From Acetivibrio straminisolvens JCM 21531 (GTDB lineage: Bacteria > Bacillota > Clostridia > Acetivibrionales > Acetivibrionaceae): DNA of 64,000 bases. Positions 19,233-28,053 of the stretch are shown here, one piece after another (positions within the stretch are counted from its first letter, which is position 1; each line of letters starts with the position of its first letter). The stretch lies in assembly GCF_000521465.1 (NCBI RefSeq), contig NZ_BAVR01000010.1, positions 16,491 through 80,490 on the forward strand, written 5' to 3'. Made by a program: the position numbers and the translations under genes. Under the pieces are notes generated by a model. That model was given only the letters and a program-made list of their open reading frames with translations. It had not been told where the DNA came from and searched no databases.

Positions 19233-20054
19233 ATGAGAATCAACAATAACATTATGGCGTATAACGCCCACAGGCAGTTAAAAGTGAATGCATCGGCACA
19301 GGAAAAGTCCCTTGAGAAATTGTCATCAGGTTACAAGATCAACAGAGCCGGAGACGATGCAGCAGGTCTGTCCATCTCAGAAAAGATGAGAGCGCAGATT
19401 AGAGGTTTGCAGATGGCATCAAAAAATGCCCAGGACGGTATTTCATTGATACAGACAGCAGAAGGAGCATTGCAGGAAACTCATGCAATACTTCAAAGAA
19501 TGAGAGAGCTTGCAGTGCAGGCTGCAAACGATACAAACGTAGCTAAGGATAGAAGTGCCATAGCCCTCGAAATAAAGGAACTCTCGGACGAAGTAACCAG
19601 AATAGCGCAAAAAACCCAGTTTAACACCAGAACACTGTTGGCCGGCGGATTGGCTAGTTCAAATGGAATTACAATTCAAATTGGTGCCAATAAAGGAGAG
19701 ACCTTAACTATATCAATAGGAACAATGACAGCTGCAAAACTTTCAATATCAGCTCTGAGCGTTGCAAGTACTTTGGCAGCTCAATCGGCTATTTCGAAGA
19801 TTAATGATGCAATTAATTCAGTATCGAAAGAAAGAGCAAGTCTTGGAGCTAAACAGAACAGGTTGGAGCATACAATAAAGAACCTCGATACAGCAGCAGA
19901 GAACTTGCAGGCATCTGAATCAAGAATTAGAGACGTAGACATGGCTCAGGAAATGATGAACTTTACAAAGAACAATATTCTCAATCAGGCTGCTACAGCA
20001 ATGTTGGCACAAGCCAATATGGTTCCGCAGGGAGTTCTTCAGTTACTGGGATAG
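19233..20054 (+). CDS. hag: Flagellin, copy 1
   Basis: 273 residues, intact. Conserved N-terminal D0/D1 region (MRINNNIMAYNAHRQLKVN ... SSGYKINRAGDDAAGLSISEKMRAQIRGL) and C-terminal D1/D0 region (LGAKQNRLEHTIKNLDTAAENL ... MAQEMMNFTKNNILNQAATAMLAQANMVPQGVLQLLG). The central 60 residues (about 140-200) are short and variable, and there is no outer D2/D3 domain, so the filament surface is small. Serines and threonines in this central part are the likely sites for glycosylation by the Maf proteins encoded downstream. Controlled by the sigma-28 promoter and CsrA hairpins upstream. Confidence 0.97.
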   Translation: MRINNNIMAYNAHRQLKVNASAQEKSLEKLSSGYKINRAGDDAAGLSISEKMRAQIRGLQMASKNAQDGISLIQTAEGALQETHAILQRMRELAVQAANDTNVAKDRSAIALEIKELSDEVTRIAQKTQFNTRTLLAGGLASSNGITIQIGANKGETLTISIGTMTAAKLSISALSVASTLAAQSAISKINDAINSVSKERASLGAKQNRLEHTIKNLDTAAENLQASESRIRDVDMAQEMMNFTKNNILNQAATAMLAQANMVPQGVLQLLG

Positions 20055-20094
20055 TACTTAGCATTTTGATTAATTATCTTTAAACCCAAAATTG

Positions 20095-20108
20095 TGGCAA
20101 GGATGCCA
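20095..20108 (+). promoter_or_regulatory. CsrA-type hairpin 1 (flagellin 2 leader)
   Basis: TGGCA-AGGA-TGCCA: the stem differs from the copy-1 hairpin, but pairing and the AGGA loop are preserved. The ribosome-site hairpin at 20113-20130 is weaker here (TCA/TGA) because an extra A interrupts the 3' arm. Confidence 0.6.
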
Positions 20109-20132
20109 TGAAAATCAAGGAGGAATGAATTT

Positions 20133-20953
20133 ATGAGAATTAACAATAACATTATGGCGTATAACGCCCACAGACAGTTAAAAGTAAATGCATCGGCACA
20201 GGAAAAGTCCTTGGAGAAATTATCATCAGGTTATAGGATCAACAGAGCCGGAGACGATGCAGCAGGTCTGTCCATCTCTGAAAAGATGAGAGCCCAGATT
20301 AGAGGTCTGCAGATGGCATCAAAAAATGCTCAGGACGGTATTTCATTGATACAGACAGCAGAAGGAGCATTGCAGGAAACTCATGCAATACTTCAAAGAA
20401 TGAGAGAGCTTGCAGTGCAGGCTGCAAACGATACAAACGTAACGAAGGACAGAAGTGCCATAGCCCTTGAAATAAAAGAATTAGCAGAAGAAGTAACTAG
20501 AATAGCAAATAAAACCCAGTTCAACACCAGAACACTGTTGGCCGGCGGATTAACAAGTGCGAATCCGGTTACAATTCAAATAGGTGCCAATAAAGGTGAA
20601 ACCTTGACTATAACAATAGGAACAATGACAGCTACAAAGCTTGCGGTATCGGGTCTGACTGTTAACAATTCTGCAAATGCTCAATCGGCTATTACAAAAA
20701 TTAACTCAGCAATCAACACAGTATCAACAGAAAGGGCAAAACTTGGAGCTAAACAGAACAGGTTGGAGCATACAATAAAGAACCTTGATACAGCAGCAGA
20801 GAACTTGCAGGCATCTGAATCAAGAATCAGAGACGTAGACATGGCTCAGGAAATGATGAACTTTACAAAGAATAATATTCTCAATCAGGCTGCTACAGCA
20901 ATGTTGGCACAAGCAATATGGTTCCGCAGGGAGTTCTTCAGTTACTGGGATAG
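20133..20953 (+). CDS. hag: Flagellin, copy 2 (one-base deletion near 20914)
   Basis: Nearly identical to copy 1 through residue 140 and again from about residue 205; the central region differs (NPVTIQIGANKGETLTITIGTMTATKLAVSGLTVNNSANAQ). As read, the last codons are shifted because AAGCCAAT has become AAGCAAT near 20912-20915, giving a false tail and a stop at 20960. Restoring one C gives the standard MLAQANMVPQGVLQLLG ending at TAG 20951-20953. A real shift would destroy the D0 helix required for polymerisation and export, so sequencing error is favoured, but this copy should be checked. Confidence 0.93.
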
Positions 20954-20992
20954 TACTTAGTATATTGATTAATTATTTTTGAACAATAAATT

Positions 20993-21008
20993 ATGGCAAG
21001 GATGCATG
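20993..21008 (+). promoter_or_regulatory. CsrA-type hairpin 1 (flagellin 3 leader)
   Basis: ATGGCA-AGGA-TGC(C)AT: a three-base stem GCA/TGC as read, or six base pairs if one C was dropped after 21005. The ribosome-site hairpin AATCA/TGATT is present at 21011-21028. Confidence 0.5.
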
Positions 21009-21029
21009 AAAATCAAGGAGGAATGATTT

Positions 21030-21848
21030 ATGAGAATTAACAATAACATTATGGCGTATAACGCTCATAGACAATTAAAAGTAAATGCATCCGCACAGGA
21101 AAAGTCCCTTGAAAAATTGTCATCAGGCTACAAAATCAACAGAGCCGGAGACGATGCGGCAGGTCTCTCCATCTCAGAAAAGATGAGAGCGCAGATTAGA
21201 GGTTTGCAGATGGCATCAAAAAATGCTCAGGACGGTATTTCGTTGATACAGACTGCAGAAGGGGCATTGACTGAAACTCACGCAATACTTCAAAGAATGA
21301 GAGAGCTTGCAGTGCAGGCTGCAAACGACACAAACGTGGCTAAGGATAGAAGTGCTATCAAACTTGAATTGAATGAATTGGCTGCAGAAATCACACGTAT
21401 AGGTGATAAGACTCAGTTCAACACCCAGAATTTGCTGACAGGAAGCTTAAGTGGAAAGATACTGCAGATTGGTGCCAATAAAGGTGAGGTTCTCTCAATT
21501 ACAGTAGGAGATATGAGATCTACCGCTTTAGGTGTACAAGCAACTGCCTTGTTGGTAGATACATCCAGTAATGCCCAAGCTACTATTGCGCTGGTCAATT
21601 CAGCAATTAACAAAGTATCAACAGAAAGGGCAAAACTTGGAGCTAAACAGAACAGGTTGGAGCATACAATAAAGAACCTTGATACAGCAGCAGAGAACCT
21701 GCAGGCATCTGAATCAAGAATCAGAGACGTAGACATGGCTCAGGAAATGATGAACTTTACAAAGAATAATATTCTCAATCAGGCTGCTACGGCAATGTTG
21801 GCTCAAGCCAACCAGGTTCCGCAGGGAGTTCTTCAGTTATTGGGCTAA
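21030..21848 (+). CDS. hag: Flagellin, copy 3
   Basis: 272 residues, intact. N- and C-terminal thirds are close to identical with copies 1 and 2; the central part is the most divergent (QNLLTGSLSGKILQIGANKGEVLSITVGDMRSTALGVQ). ATG 21030 with the same AAGGAGGAATGATTT leader. A strong terminator follows, so the three copies may be one transcript from the sigma-28 promoter at 19070; no sigma-28 consensus was seen before copies 2 or 3. Confidence 0.97.
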   Translation: MRINNNIMAYNAHRQLKVNASAQEKSLEKLSSGYKINRAGDDAAGLSISEKMRAQIRGLQMASKNAQDGISLIQTAEGALTETHAILQRMRELAVQAANDTNVAKDRSAIKLELNELAAEITRIGDKTQFNTQNLLTGSLSGKILQIGANKGEVLSITVGDMRSTALGVQATALLVDTSSNAQATIALVNSAINKVSTERAKLGAKQNRLEHTIKNLDTAAENLQASESRIRDVDMAQEMMNFTKNNILNQAATAMLAQANQVPQGVLQLLG

Positions 21849-21890
21849 ATTATAATGCAAAATTATAATGTAGCATAATGTTGCTGAACA

Positions 21891-21924
21891 AAAGGCCGGC
21901 AGGGATTCTTGCCGGCCTTTTTTA
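21891..21924 (+). terminator. Rho-independent terminator after the flagellin genes
   Basis: AAAGGCCGGCA (21891-21901) and TGCCGGCCTTT (21910-21920) form a perfect 11-bp stem, then T run. Confidence 0.95.
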
Positions 21925-21950
21925 GAATATTTAACATGCAGGAGGAGTTT

Positions 21951-23801
21951 ATGGGCGACATATTCAGGCATAATATCGATGCTTTAAAGGAAAAATATCC
22001 GTATTTGGCACAAGTTTTCGAAGATTTGAATACTAAAGATTTCGAAAGCAGTGTTGTCCTTGAAAAGTCAAGGAACGGAATGCCAAACTTTAAAGTAAGA
22101 AAGGGAGAACACACATTTTTTGTGCACAGCACATATGACCCCAAGACAGAGGCGGTTCGATGGACAGAAAGAATTGATTTAAAAGGTTTTGATACAATTG
22201 CAGTTTTAGGTGTTGGATGCGGATATCATATTGAAGAACTTGAAAAAAGATTTCCCGATAAAAACAAAATTGTAATTGAGCCCGACAGAAATGTGTTTCT
22301 AAAGCTTCTTAACACAAGAGATATTACACATTTAATATTGAATGAAAACATACTGTTTATAATTACTGAAGATACCGAAGATGCCGGAAGGGTATTCTTA
22401 TCGCTCAGGGAAGAAGGTCAGATAGACAGTGTGGAGTTTAGTGAATTGTTAAGTTATAGAAAAGTTTATGAGGAATGGTGGTTGAATTTAAAAAAAGATT
22501 ATATAAGATTTGCGAAATTGCATCAAATAAATACCAATACAAGTGTTTTTTTTGCGGAAACATGGTTAACCAATTTGTTTGAGGGAATGTTACAGTTGGC
22601 AAGAAGCGCACATATCAAGGAATATAAATCTGCTTTTGCCAATATTCCCGCAATTATTGTCTCTGCAGGTCCGGCATTGAATAGAAATATACATCTTTTA
22701 AAAGATTTGTACGATAAAGCTGTCATCATTTCAGCAGGTTCTTCAATTAATATTTTGGAAAACAGGGGGATTACACCCCATATTATGGTGGGCGTGGATG
22801 GCGGTGAGGCTGAAAGCCGGATATTTAACAATGTAAAATCCGATGAAATATATTTTGCTTATACTCTTTCGGTTCATTATGACGGGCTGAAAAATTATAA
22901 CGGACCGAAAATATATTTTAAAACCAATGTACTTGAATATGGAGACTGGATTGACAATAAGATGGGAATTGACGGTGCAGAATACTTGCGCTCCGGTTCT
23001 TCTGTGTCGAATCTATCCTTGGATATTGCCAGGTATATGGGATGCAATCCGATAATTTTAATAGGTCAGAATTTGTCTTTTCCAAATATGGAATCTTACG
23101 CACAAGGAGCAGTATTAAAGCAGGAACAGGACAAAAGCATCCGGGAGCATATAGAGCAAAACATCAAATACTATCTCCTTGAAAAAGATATTTACGGTAA
23201 TGATGTATATACCACTGAGAGTATGCTTTCCATAAAATTTTATTTTGAGGAATATGTCAGGATCTATTCGGACAGGTTGTATTTGAATGGCTCCGAAGAT
23301 GGGTTGCCGATAAGAGGAATAGAGAATGTGCCTTTAAATGAAATCATAGAAAGATACTGCACAAAGGAATATGACATTAAGGGAATGCTGGATAAGAAAT
23401 TCAAAGAGGAATTTGATGCAGGAAGTGTAAAAGACAAAGAAGCCAAAATTAGAAATATTTTGGATAACATTCACAATCAAAGCAGTGAAATAAAACAAAA
23501 AGCTATAAAGAGAATAGATTTAATTCTCGATATATTAAATAATATTAGAGGTAATCACAATGCCAAGTGGAAGCAGATTGACAGGTTAACAGATGAAATC
23601 GAGAACTGTGATATCTATAAATATTTCGTTGAACCTTTAAGTAAATACTTTATTCAGGCCATTAAGAATGAAAGAGAAAGAAGAATGGAACATATATCCG
23701 ATATACAGGAGAGATTAAAATATCTGTATGAGGGATTGCTTATGCAGTATACCGAAGTAAAAGAAAAAATTGTCCTTATTGACGAATTGTCAAAAAAGTA
23801 A
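21951..23801 (+). CDS. maf: Motility accessory factor Maf-type flagellin glycosyltransferase, copy 1
   Basis: 616 residues from ATG 21951 with GGAGGAG upstream. The central domain is the MptE/DUF115 type (FANIPAIIVSAGPALNRNIHLLKDLYDKAVIISAGSSINIL ... PHIMVGVDGG ... NPIILIGQNLSF), and the N-terminal part has a nucleotide-binding-like VLGVGCGYHIEELEKRF. Maf proteins transfer CMP-activated pseudaminic or legionaminic acid to Ser/Thr of flagellin. The C-terminus is a helical tail. It is placed directly between the flagellin genes and the nonulosonic acid pathway, which is the usual context. Confidence 0.9.
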   Translation: MGDIFRHNIDALKEKYPYLAQVFEDLNTKDFESSVVLEKSRNGMPNFKVRKGEHTFFVHSTYDPKTEAVRWTERIDLKGFDTIAVLGVGCGYHIEELEKRFPDKNKIVIEPDRNVFLKLLNTRDITHLILNENILFIITEDTEDAGRVFLSLREEGQIDSVEFSELLSYRKVYEEWWLNLKKDYIRFAKLHQINTNTSVFFAETWLTNLFEGMLQLARSAHIKEYKSAFANIPAIIVSAGPALNRNIHLLKDLYDKAVIISAGSSINILENRGITPHIMVGVDGGEAESRIFNNVKSDEIYFAYTLSVHYDGLKNYNGPKIYFKTNVLEYGDWIDNKMGIDGAEYLRSGSSVSNLSLDIARYMGCNPIILIGQNLSFPNMESYAQGAVLKQEQDKSIREHIEQNIKYYLLEKDIYGNDVYTTESMLSIKFYFEEYVRIYSDRLYLNGSEDGLPIRGIENVPLNEIIERYCTKEYDIKGMLDKKFKEEFDAGSVKDKEAKIRNILDNIHNQSSEIKQKAIKRIDLILDILNNIRGNHNAKWKQIDRLTDEIENCDIYKYFVEPLSKYFIQAIKNERERRMEHISDIQERLKYLYEGLLMQYTEVKEKIVLIDELSKK

Positions 23802-23832
23802 TAGAAGAAATTGATAAAAAGGAGGGAGTAGA

Positions 23833-24216
23833 ATGTCTCAGTATGCCTTGAAAAAGGAAATTATAGGTACGGCAGCAGAATATATTGTAAAAGCTTCTGA
23901 GGGAGTTGGGCAGATAGTAGAATTTTTTCAGAGCGGAAGGGAAGACGTAGCAACAAGAATGATGGTTGACCTCGTAGAAGGGATTGAATGGCTTACCCAG
24001 GCTATAGAGGGTACAAAGGATATACACGGAGAGTATTCGATGGATATCTCGCAGGCAAATTCCATATTGAGAGAGATTTCGGAGGCCTATGAAAATATGG
24101 ATTATGTCCTGATTAGTGATTTGTTGGAATATGAGCTGGTACCCATAGTAAACATATGGCAGGAACAACTTGCGAACATAAAGGGAGTATTGGATAATGA
24201 CAGTGCTGGAGAATAA
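23833..24216 (+). CDS. Small helical protein between two maf genes, function unknown
   Basis: 127 residues, ATG 23833 with a strong AAAAGGAGGGAG site. Mostly helical and acidic, with no signal peptide or membrane segment (QYALKKEIIGTAAEYIVKASEG, DLVEGIEWLTQAIEG, ISEAYENMDYVLISDLLEYEL). I do not recognise a characterised family. The fold pattern resembles small chaperone-like four-helix proteins, and the tight spacing to both maf genes (31 bases before it, 20-base overlap after it) suggests that it works with them, for example by presenting flagellin or stabilising Maf. That role is inference only. Confidence 0.6.
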   Translation: MSQYALKKEIIGTAAEYIVKASEGVGQIVEFFQSGREDVATRMMVDLVEGIEWLTQAIEGTKDIHGEYSMDISQANSILREISEAYENMDYVLISDLLEYELVPIVNIWQEQLANIKGVLDNDSAGE

Positions 24217-25602
24217 TCTGGAGTTGCTGAAAAAAGATATCCGGATATATATAATGAAATAAAGAATATTTATGTTGATTCAAATATGTACCGTATTATA
24301 GAAAATGGCGAAGGGCAAAAGACTTTAAAGGTGACTCAAAGCTTTTGCGGCGAGAGTAAAAGCCATTTTTTGCACAGTAAATATCATCCGCATATTGAAG
24401 CAGACAGATTTGCCCGGGAACATTACAACCCGGAATTTCCTACCCATATTCTGTACGGGTTTGGGCTTGGTTATCATATTGAGAAAATTGCCGGGCTTTT
24501 GGGGTCGGGCAGCAGGCTGTATGTAATAGAGAATAATTTGACGGTTTTTAAGTCAGCATTGGAGAATATGGACCTTTGTTCTATATTGGAAAATCCATGC
24601 ATTTTTCTGATTGTTTCAAAGGATGTTGTTCACATCTCGAAAAGAGTAAAAAAAATAATTGATGATAATTTTGATGAAGTTAATTTTATAACGCATCCCG
24701 CCTCATTGAAAGCAATTCCTTCGGAAAACGAATATTTCAAATTTGTAATGGAAAATTGGAATCTTAAGAAAAGTATTACCGATGATTATAACAACAATTT
24801 GCAAAATAATGCAAGTGAAAACTTGAAGCTAAACAGTCCGAATGTAGGGATCTTTTTTGACAAGTTTAAAGATGTCCCGATAATTGTTGTATCTACCGGA
24901 CCTTCCCTTGATAAAAATATAGATTTGCTAAGAGAAGCAAAAAATAGGGCGCTCATTATTTCAGCGGGTTCTGCCCTAAGACCTCTTCTTATGAGGAATA
25001 TAGAGCCAGATTTGTTTGCCATTATTGACCCGCAAGAGGCGACATACAACCAGATAAAGGGATATGAAAATATCGGTATTCCTCTTATTTATCTCGCAAC
25101 TGCTGCTTCTTATACTATTTCACGTTATTTGGGTCCGAAGTTGGTGGCGTATTACGGAAAGTATGATAATGGCTCTGAATATACAGTGGATTCGGGCGGA
25201 TCGGTTGCGACCACTATACTTGATATAGCTATTAAAATGGGAGGAAATCCTATTATATTAGTGGGACAGGACTTGGCGTATGTGAACGGAAAAAATCATG
25301 CCCAACATGGCAGCCACACCAGCATTTACTCGCCGGAATTAAAAAACATGAGGAGAGTAAAAGGGCAAAACGGAGAGATGCTGTATACATCCCTGGGACT
25401 GTTAAGTTATAAATACTGGATTGAAAACAGGATCCTAAATGAGCAAAGGATATTTATCAATGCCACAGAGGGCGGAGCTTATATCGAAGGAATGAAACAT
25501 ATCAAGTTAAGGGACGTAATTTCCGATTATCTAAAAGAAAGTTTTAATTTTAAAGATGAAATTGAATCTATACTGAAAGAAAGCGGGAATCAGTATGTTT
25601 AA
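24197..25602 (+). CDS. maf: Maf-type flagellin glycosyltransferase, copy 2 (one-base frameshift in A run 24230-24235)
   Basis: ATG 24197 overlaps the previous gene by 20 bases. With one more A in the run at 24230-24235 the N-terminus reads MTVLENNLELLKKRYPDIYNEIKNIYV and joins the open frame. About 468 residues, with the same DUF115 core: VPIIVVSTGPSLDKNIDLL, IISAGSALRPLL, DLFAIIDPQE, GNPIILVGQDLAYVNG and HAQHGS. It is shorter than copy 1, lacking most of the C-terminal helical tail. Two different Maf enzymes suggest either two glycans or two acceptor sites. pseB overlaps its 3' end by eight bases. Confidence 0.88.
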
Positions 25603-26593
25603 GGACAAAAGGATATTGATTATCGGTGGGACAGGCTCCATCGGACAGGCTTTAATTGAACGTATTCTGATTGAAAATCCTGCAGTAATCAGAATTTACA
25701 GCAGGGATGAGTACAAACAGTTTGTGCTTGCTGAAAAGTTCAGGGAAAACACCAATATCAGATATCTTATCGGTGACGTAAGAGATGAGGATAGATTGGA
25801 CAGGGCAATGAATGGTATCGATATTGTGTTTAATCTTGCAGCTCTTAAGCATGTACCCGCATGCGAATATAATCCTTTTGAGGCAGTTAAGACCAATGTT
25901 ATTGGAAGCCAGAATGTAATAGCCTGTGCCTTGGCGAATAAAGTAAAAAAAGTAATTTATACCAGCAGTGACAAGGCTGTTTCCCCAACCAATACCATGG
26001 GTGCGACAAAGCTTCTGGCAGAAAGGCTTATGTCCTCATACAATTATGCAAGAGGGGGCGTAGATACTGTATTTGCTTCTGTTAGATTTGGAAATGTAAT
26101 GGGCTCAAGGGGCTCTGTAATTCCTCTATTTAAGCAGCAGGTTTTAGAAAAGGGATATATTACGGTAACCGAGCCGGAAATGACAAGATTTATGATGTCC
26201 CTTTCTCAGGCAGTGGAACTCACCATAAAAGCTTGCAATATTGCAAAGGGTGGGGAGGTTTTCGTGCTGAAAATGCCTGTAATCCGGTTGAAAGATCTGG
26301 CAGAAGTGGTCATTGAGGATGTGTGCCAAAAGAATAACCTTGATCCCAAAAAGATAGAGATTAAGAAAATAGGGTTAAGGCCTGGTGAAAAGATGTATGA
26401 GGAACTTATGTCGGAGGATGAATCGACAAAAGCCATTGAGCTGAATGATATGTACGTAATAAAGCCTCCTTTTGATGATAACTACTGTTCAAATGCCAGA
26501 AAAGCGGTTATAAGCAATTATAGCTCTCAAAAAGAAAAGATTCTAACCAAATCACAAATAAAAGAGTTACTTATCAGAGAAAAATTAATTTAA
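25595..26593 (+). CDS. pseB: UDP-N-acetylglucosamine 4,6-dehydratase (inverting), PseB type
   Basis: First step of CMP-pseudaminic acid synthesis. 332 residues with the Rossmann GGTGSIGQ at the N-terminus, VFNLAALKHVPACEYNP, the catalytic SSDKAVSPTNTMGATK (MxxxK in place of YxxxK, as in the PseB/FlaA1 group) and RFGNVMGSRGSVIPLF. PseB and the related FlaA1/CapD dehydratases share these motifs; the presence of PseC, PseH, PseG and PseI nearby decides in favour of PseB. Overlaps maf copy 2, so probably co-transcribed. Confidence 0.9.
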   Translation: MFKDKRILIIGGTGSIGQALIERILIENPAVIRIYSRDEYKQFVLAEKFRENTNIRYLIGDVRDEDRLDRAMNGIDIVFNLAALKHVPACEYNPFEAVKTNVIGSQNVIACALANKVKKVIYTSSDKAVSPTNTMGATKLLAERLMSSYNYARGGVDTVFASVRFGNVMGSRGSVIPLFKQQVLEKGYITVTEPEMTRFMMSLSQAVELTIKACNIAKGGEVFVLKMPVIRLKDLAEVVIEDVCQKNNLDPKKIEIKKIGLRPGEKMYEELMSEDESTKAIELNDMYVIKPPFDDNYCSNARKAVISNYSSQKEKILTKSQIKELLIREKLI

Positions 26594-26640
26594 TTGTTTT
26601 TTTGCAATAATTATAAAATAATTACGAAGGGTGACAACTA

Positions 26641-28038
26641 TTGAAGATATTACTGATAAATATTTCATTAAGACCCGAATCACCAACACTTTTGCCGCCT
26701 TTAGGACTGGCTTATATAGCCACGGCAATCCACAATGCTGGCTATGAACTGGAAATACTTGATATTGATGCTTACCGTTACAGTGATGATGAAGTTGAAA
26801 ACATGATAAAAGAAAAAGATTTTCATGTGGCAGCAATGGGTTGTATCGTCACAGGATATAAACAGGTAAAAAAACTGTGCAGTATAATTAAAAAACATAA
26901 AAATGTGCCCATAATTGTAGGAAATTCTGTGGCATCTTCTGTGCCTGAGCTCCTGCTTGAAAAGACTGAAGCTGATATTGCAGTTATAGGTGAGGGAGAC
27001 ATAGCTGATATCGAAGTTTTAAAAGCTTTGGAAAACAAAGAGGATCTTTCAAAGGTAAAAGGAATATATTATAAAAAGGACGGTAAGATTTACAAAACAC
27101 CCAAAAGGGAGGCAACAAAGGATATCGACAGCATTCCTTTTATAAACTGGGATTTATTTGACGTAGATTTATATATTGAAAAGAGTAAAAGATATATGAA
27201 TGAACCCTATCCGGTTCCGTATGAAGAACTTCGGTCATTACCTGTAAATACCGCTAGAGGCTGTGCATTTAACTGCACATTTTGCTACCATGTTTTCAAA
27301 AAGGATAAATACAGAGTCCGTTCGCCTAAGTCTGTATGTGAAGAAATGAAACATCTTAAAGAAAAATATAATATAAACTATGTAAATTTATTTGATGAAC
27401 TTACATTTTATTCAATAAAACAATGTGAGGAATTTGTGGATACTCTTATGCAATATGACTTAGGAATATTTTGGAAGGCGTGCTGCAGAGGAAATTTATT
27501 TAAAGAAAAGGATATTGGAGTTGCCAAAAAGTTAAAAGAAGCTGGTTGCGTTGGGCTCGGCTATTCTCTTGAATCTGCAAATCAAGAAATTTTAAAGGCT
27601 ATGAATAAGAAGCTTAAAAAAGAAGAATTTATTGAACAGACAAGAGTACTTAAAAAAGCAGGACTTGCTACTTGGACGAGCCTTGTGATAGGGTATCCGC
27701 AGGAGACGGAAAAGACTTTACAAGAAACTTTTGATTGCTGCTATGAGGCAGAAATCTACCCAAGTGTAGGATATCTGATACCTCTTCCCGGTACTCCTGT
27801 ATTTGAATATGTAAGGGAAACCAATGCTGTAAAAGATGTGGAGGAATATCTTTTAAATTCGGGCGATAGACAGGATTTCAGGATTAATCTTACCTGTATG
27901 GATCAAAAGACAATAGAAGATATAGTGAAATTAAATCTTAAGAGAATATCTAATAAGTTGGGCCTTGCACTTGAGGAAGATAAGCTTATAAAAACAGTAC
28001 GTTATAAGTATAATGATTTGAAAGTGGCAGCAAAATAA
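26641..28038 (+). CDS. B12-binding-domain radical SAM enzyme
   Basis: 465 residues from TTG 26641 (GAAGGGTG upstream). An N-terminal cobalamin-binding-like domain (LLPPLGLAYIATAIHNAGYELEILDID ... VAIIGEGD-like segment) is followed by a radical SAM domain with CAFNCTFC (CxxxCxxC, about residues 208-215) that ligates the 4Fe-4S cluster, then GYSLESANQEILKAMNKK and YPQETEKTLQETF. This architecture includes C- and P-methylases and other rearranging enzymes. In a nonulosonic acid island it probably modifies the sugar or its acyl substituent. The substrate is unknown. Confidence 0.85.
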   Translation: MKILLINISLRPESPTLLPPLGLAYIATAIHNAGYELEILDIDAYRYSDDEVENMIKEKDFHVAAMGCIVTGYKQVKKLCSIIKKHKNVPIIVGNSVASSVPELLLEKTEADIAVIGEGDIADIEVLKALENKEDLSKVKGIYYKKDGKIYKTPKREATKDIDSIPFINWDLFDVDLYIEKSKRYMNEPYPVPYEELRSLPVNTARGCAFNCTFCYHVFKKDKYRVRSPKSVCEEMKHLKEKYNINYVNLFDELTFYSIKQCEEFVDTLMQYDLGIFWKACCRGNLFKEKDIGVAKKLKEAGCVGLGYSLESANQEILKAMNKKLKKEEFIEQTRVLKKAGLATWTSLVIGYPQETEKTLQETFDCCYEAEIYPSVGYLIPLPGTPVFEYVRETNAVKDVEEYLLNSGDRQDFRINLTCMDQKTIEDIVKLNLKRISNKLGLALEEDKLIKTVRYKYNDLKVAAK

Positions 28039-28053
28039 CAGGAGGAATAGAAT

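Noticed and set aside
19233..21848. Long repeats as a CRISPR or transposon array
   Set aside because: The repeated units are whole flagellin genes with leaders, not short repeats with spacers, and there are no terminal inverted repeats or transposase.
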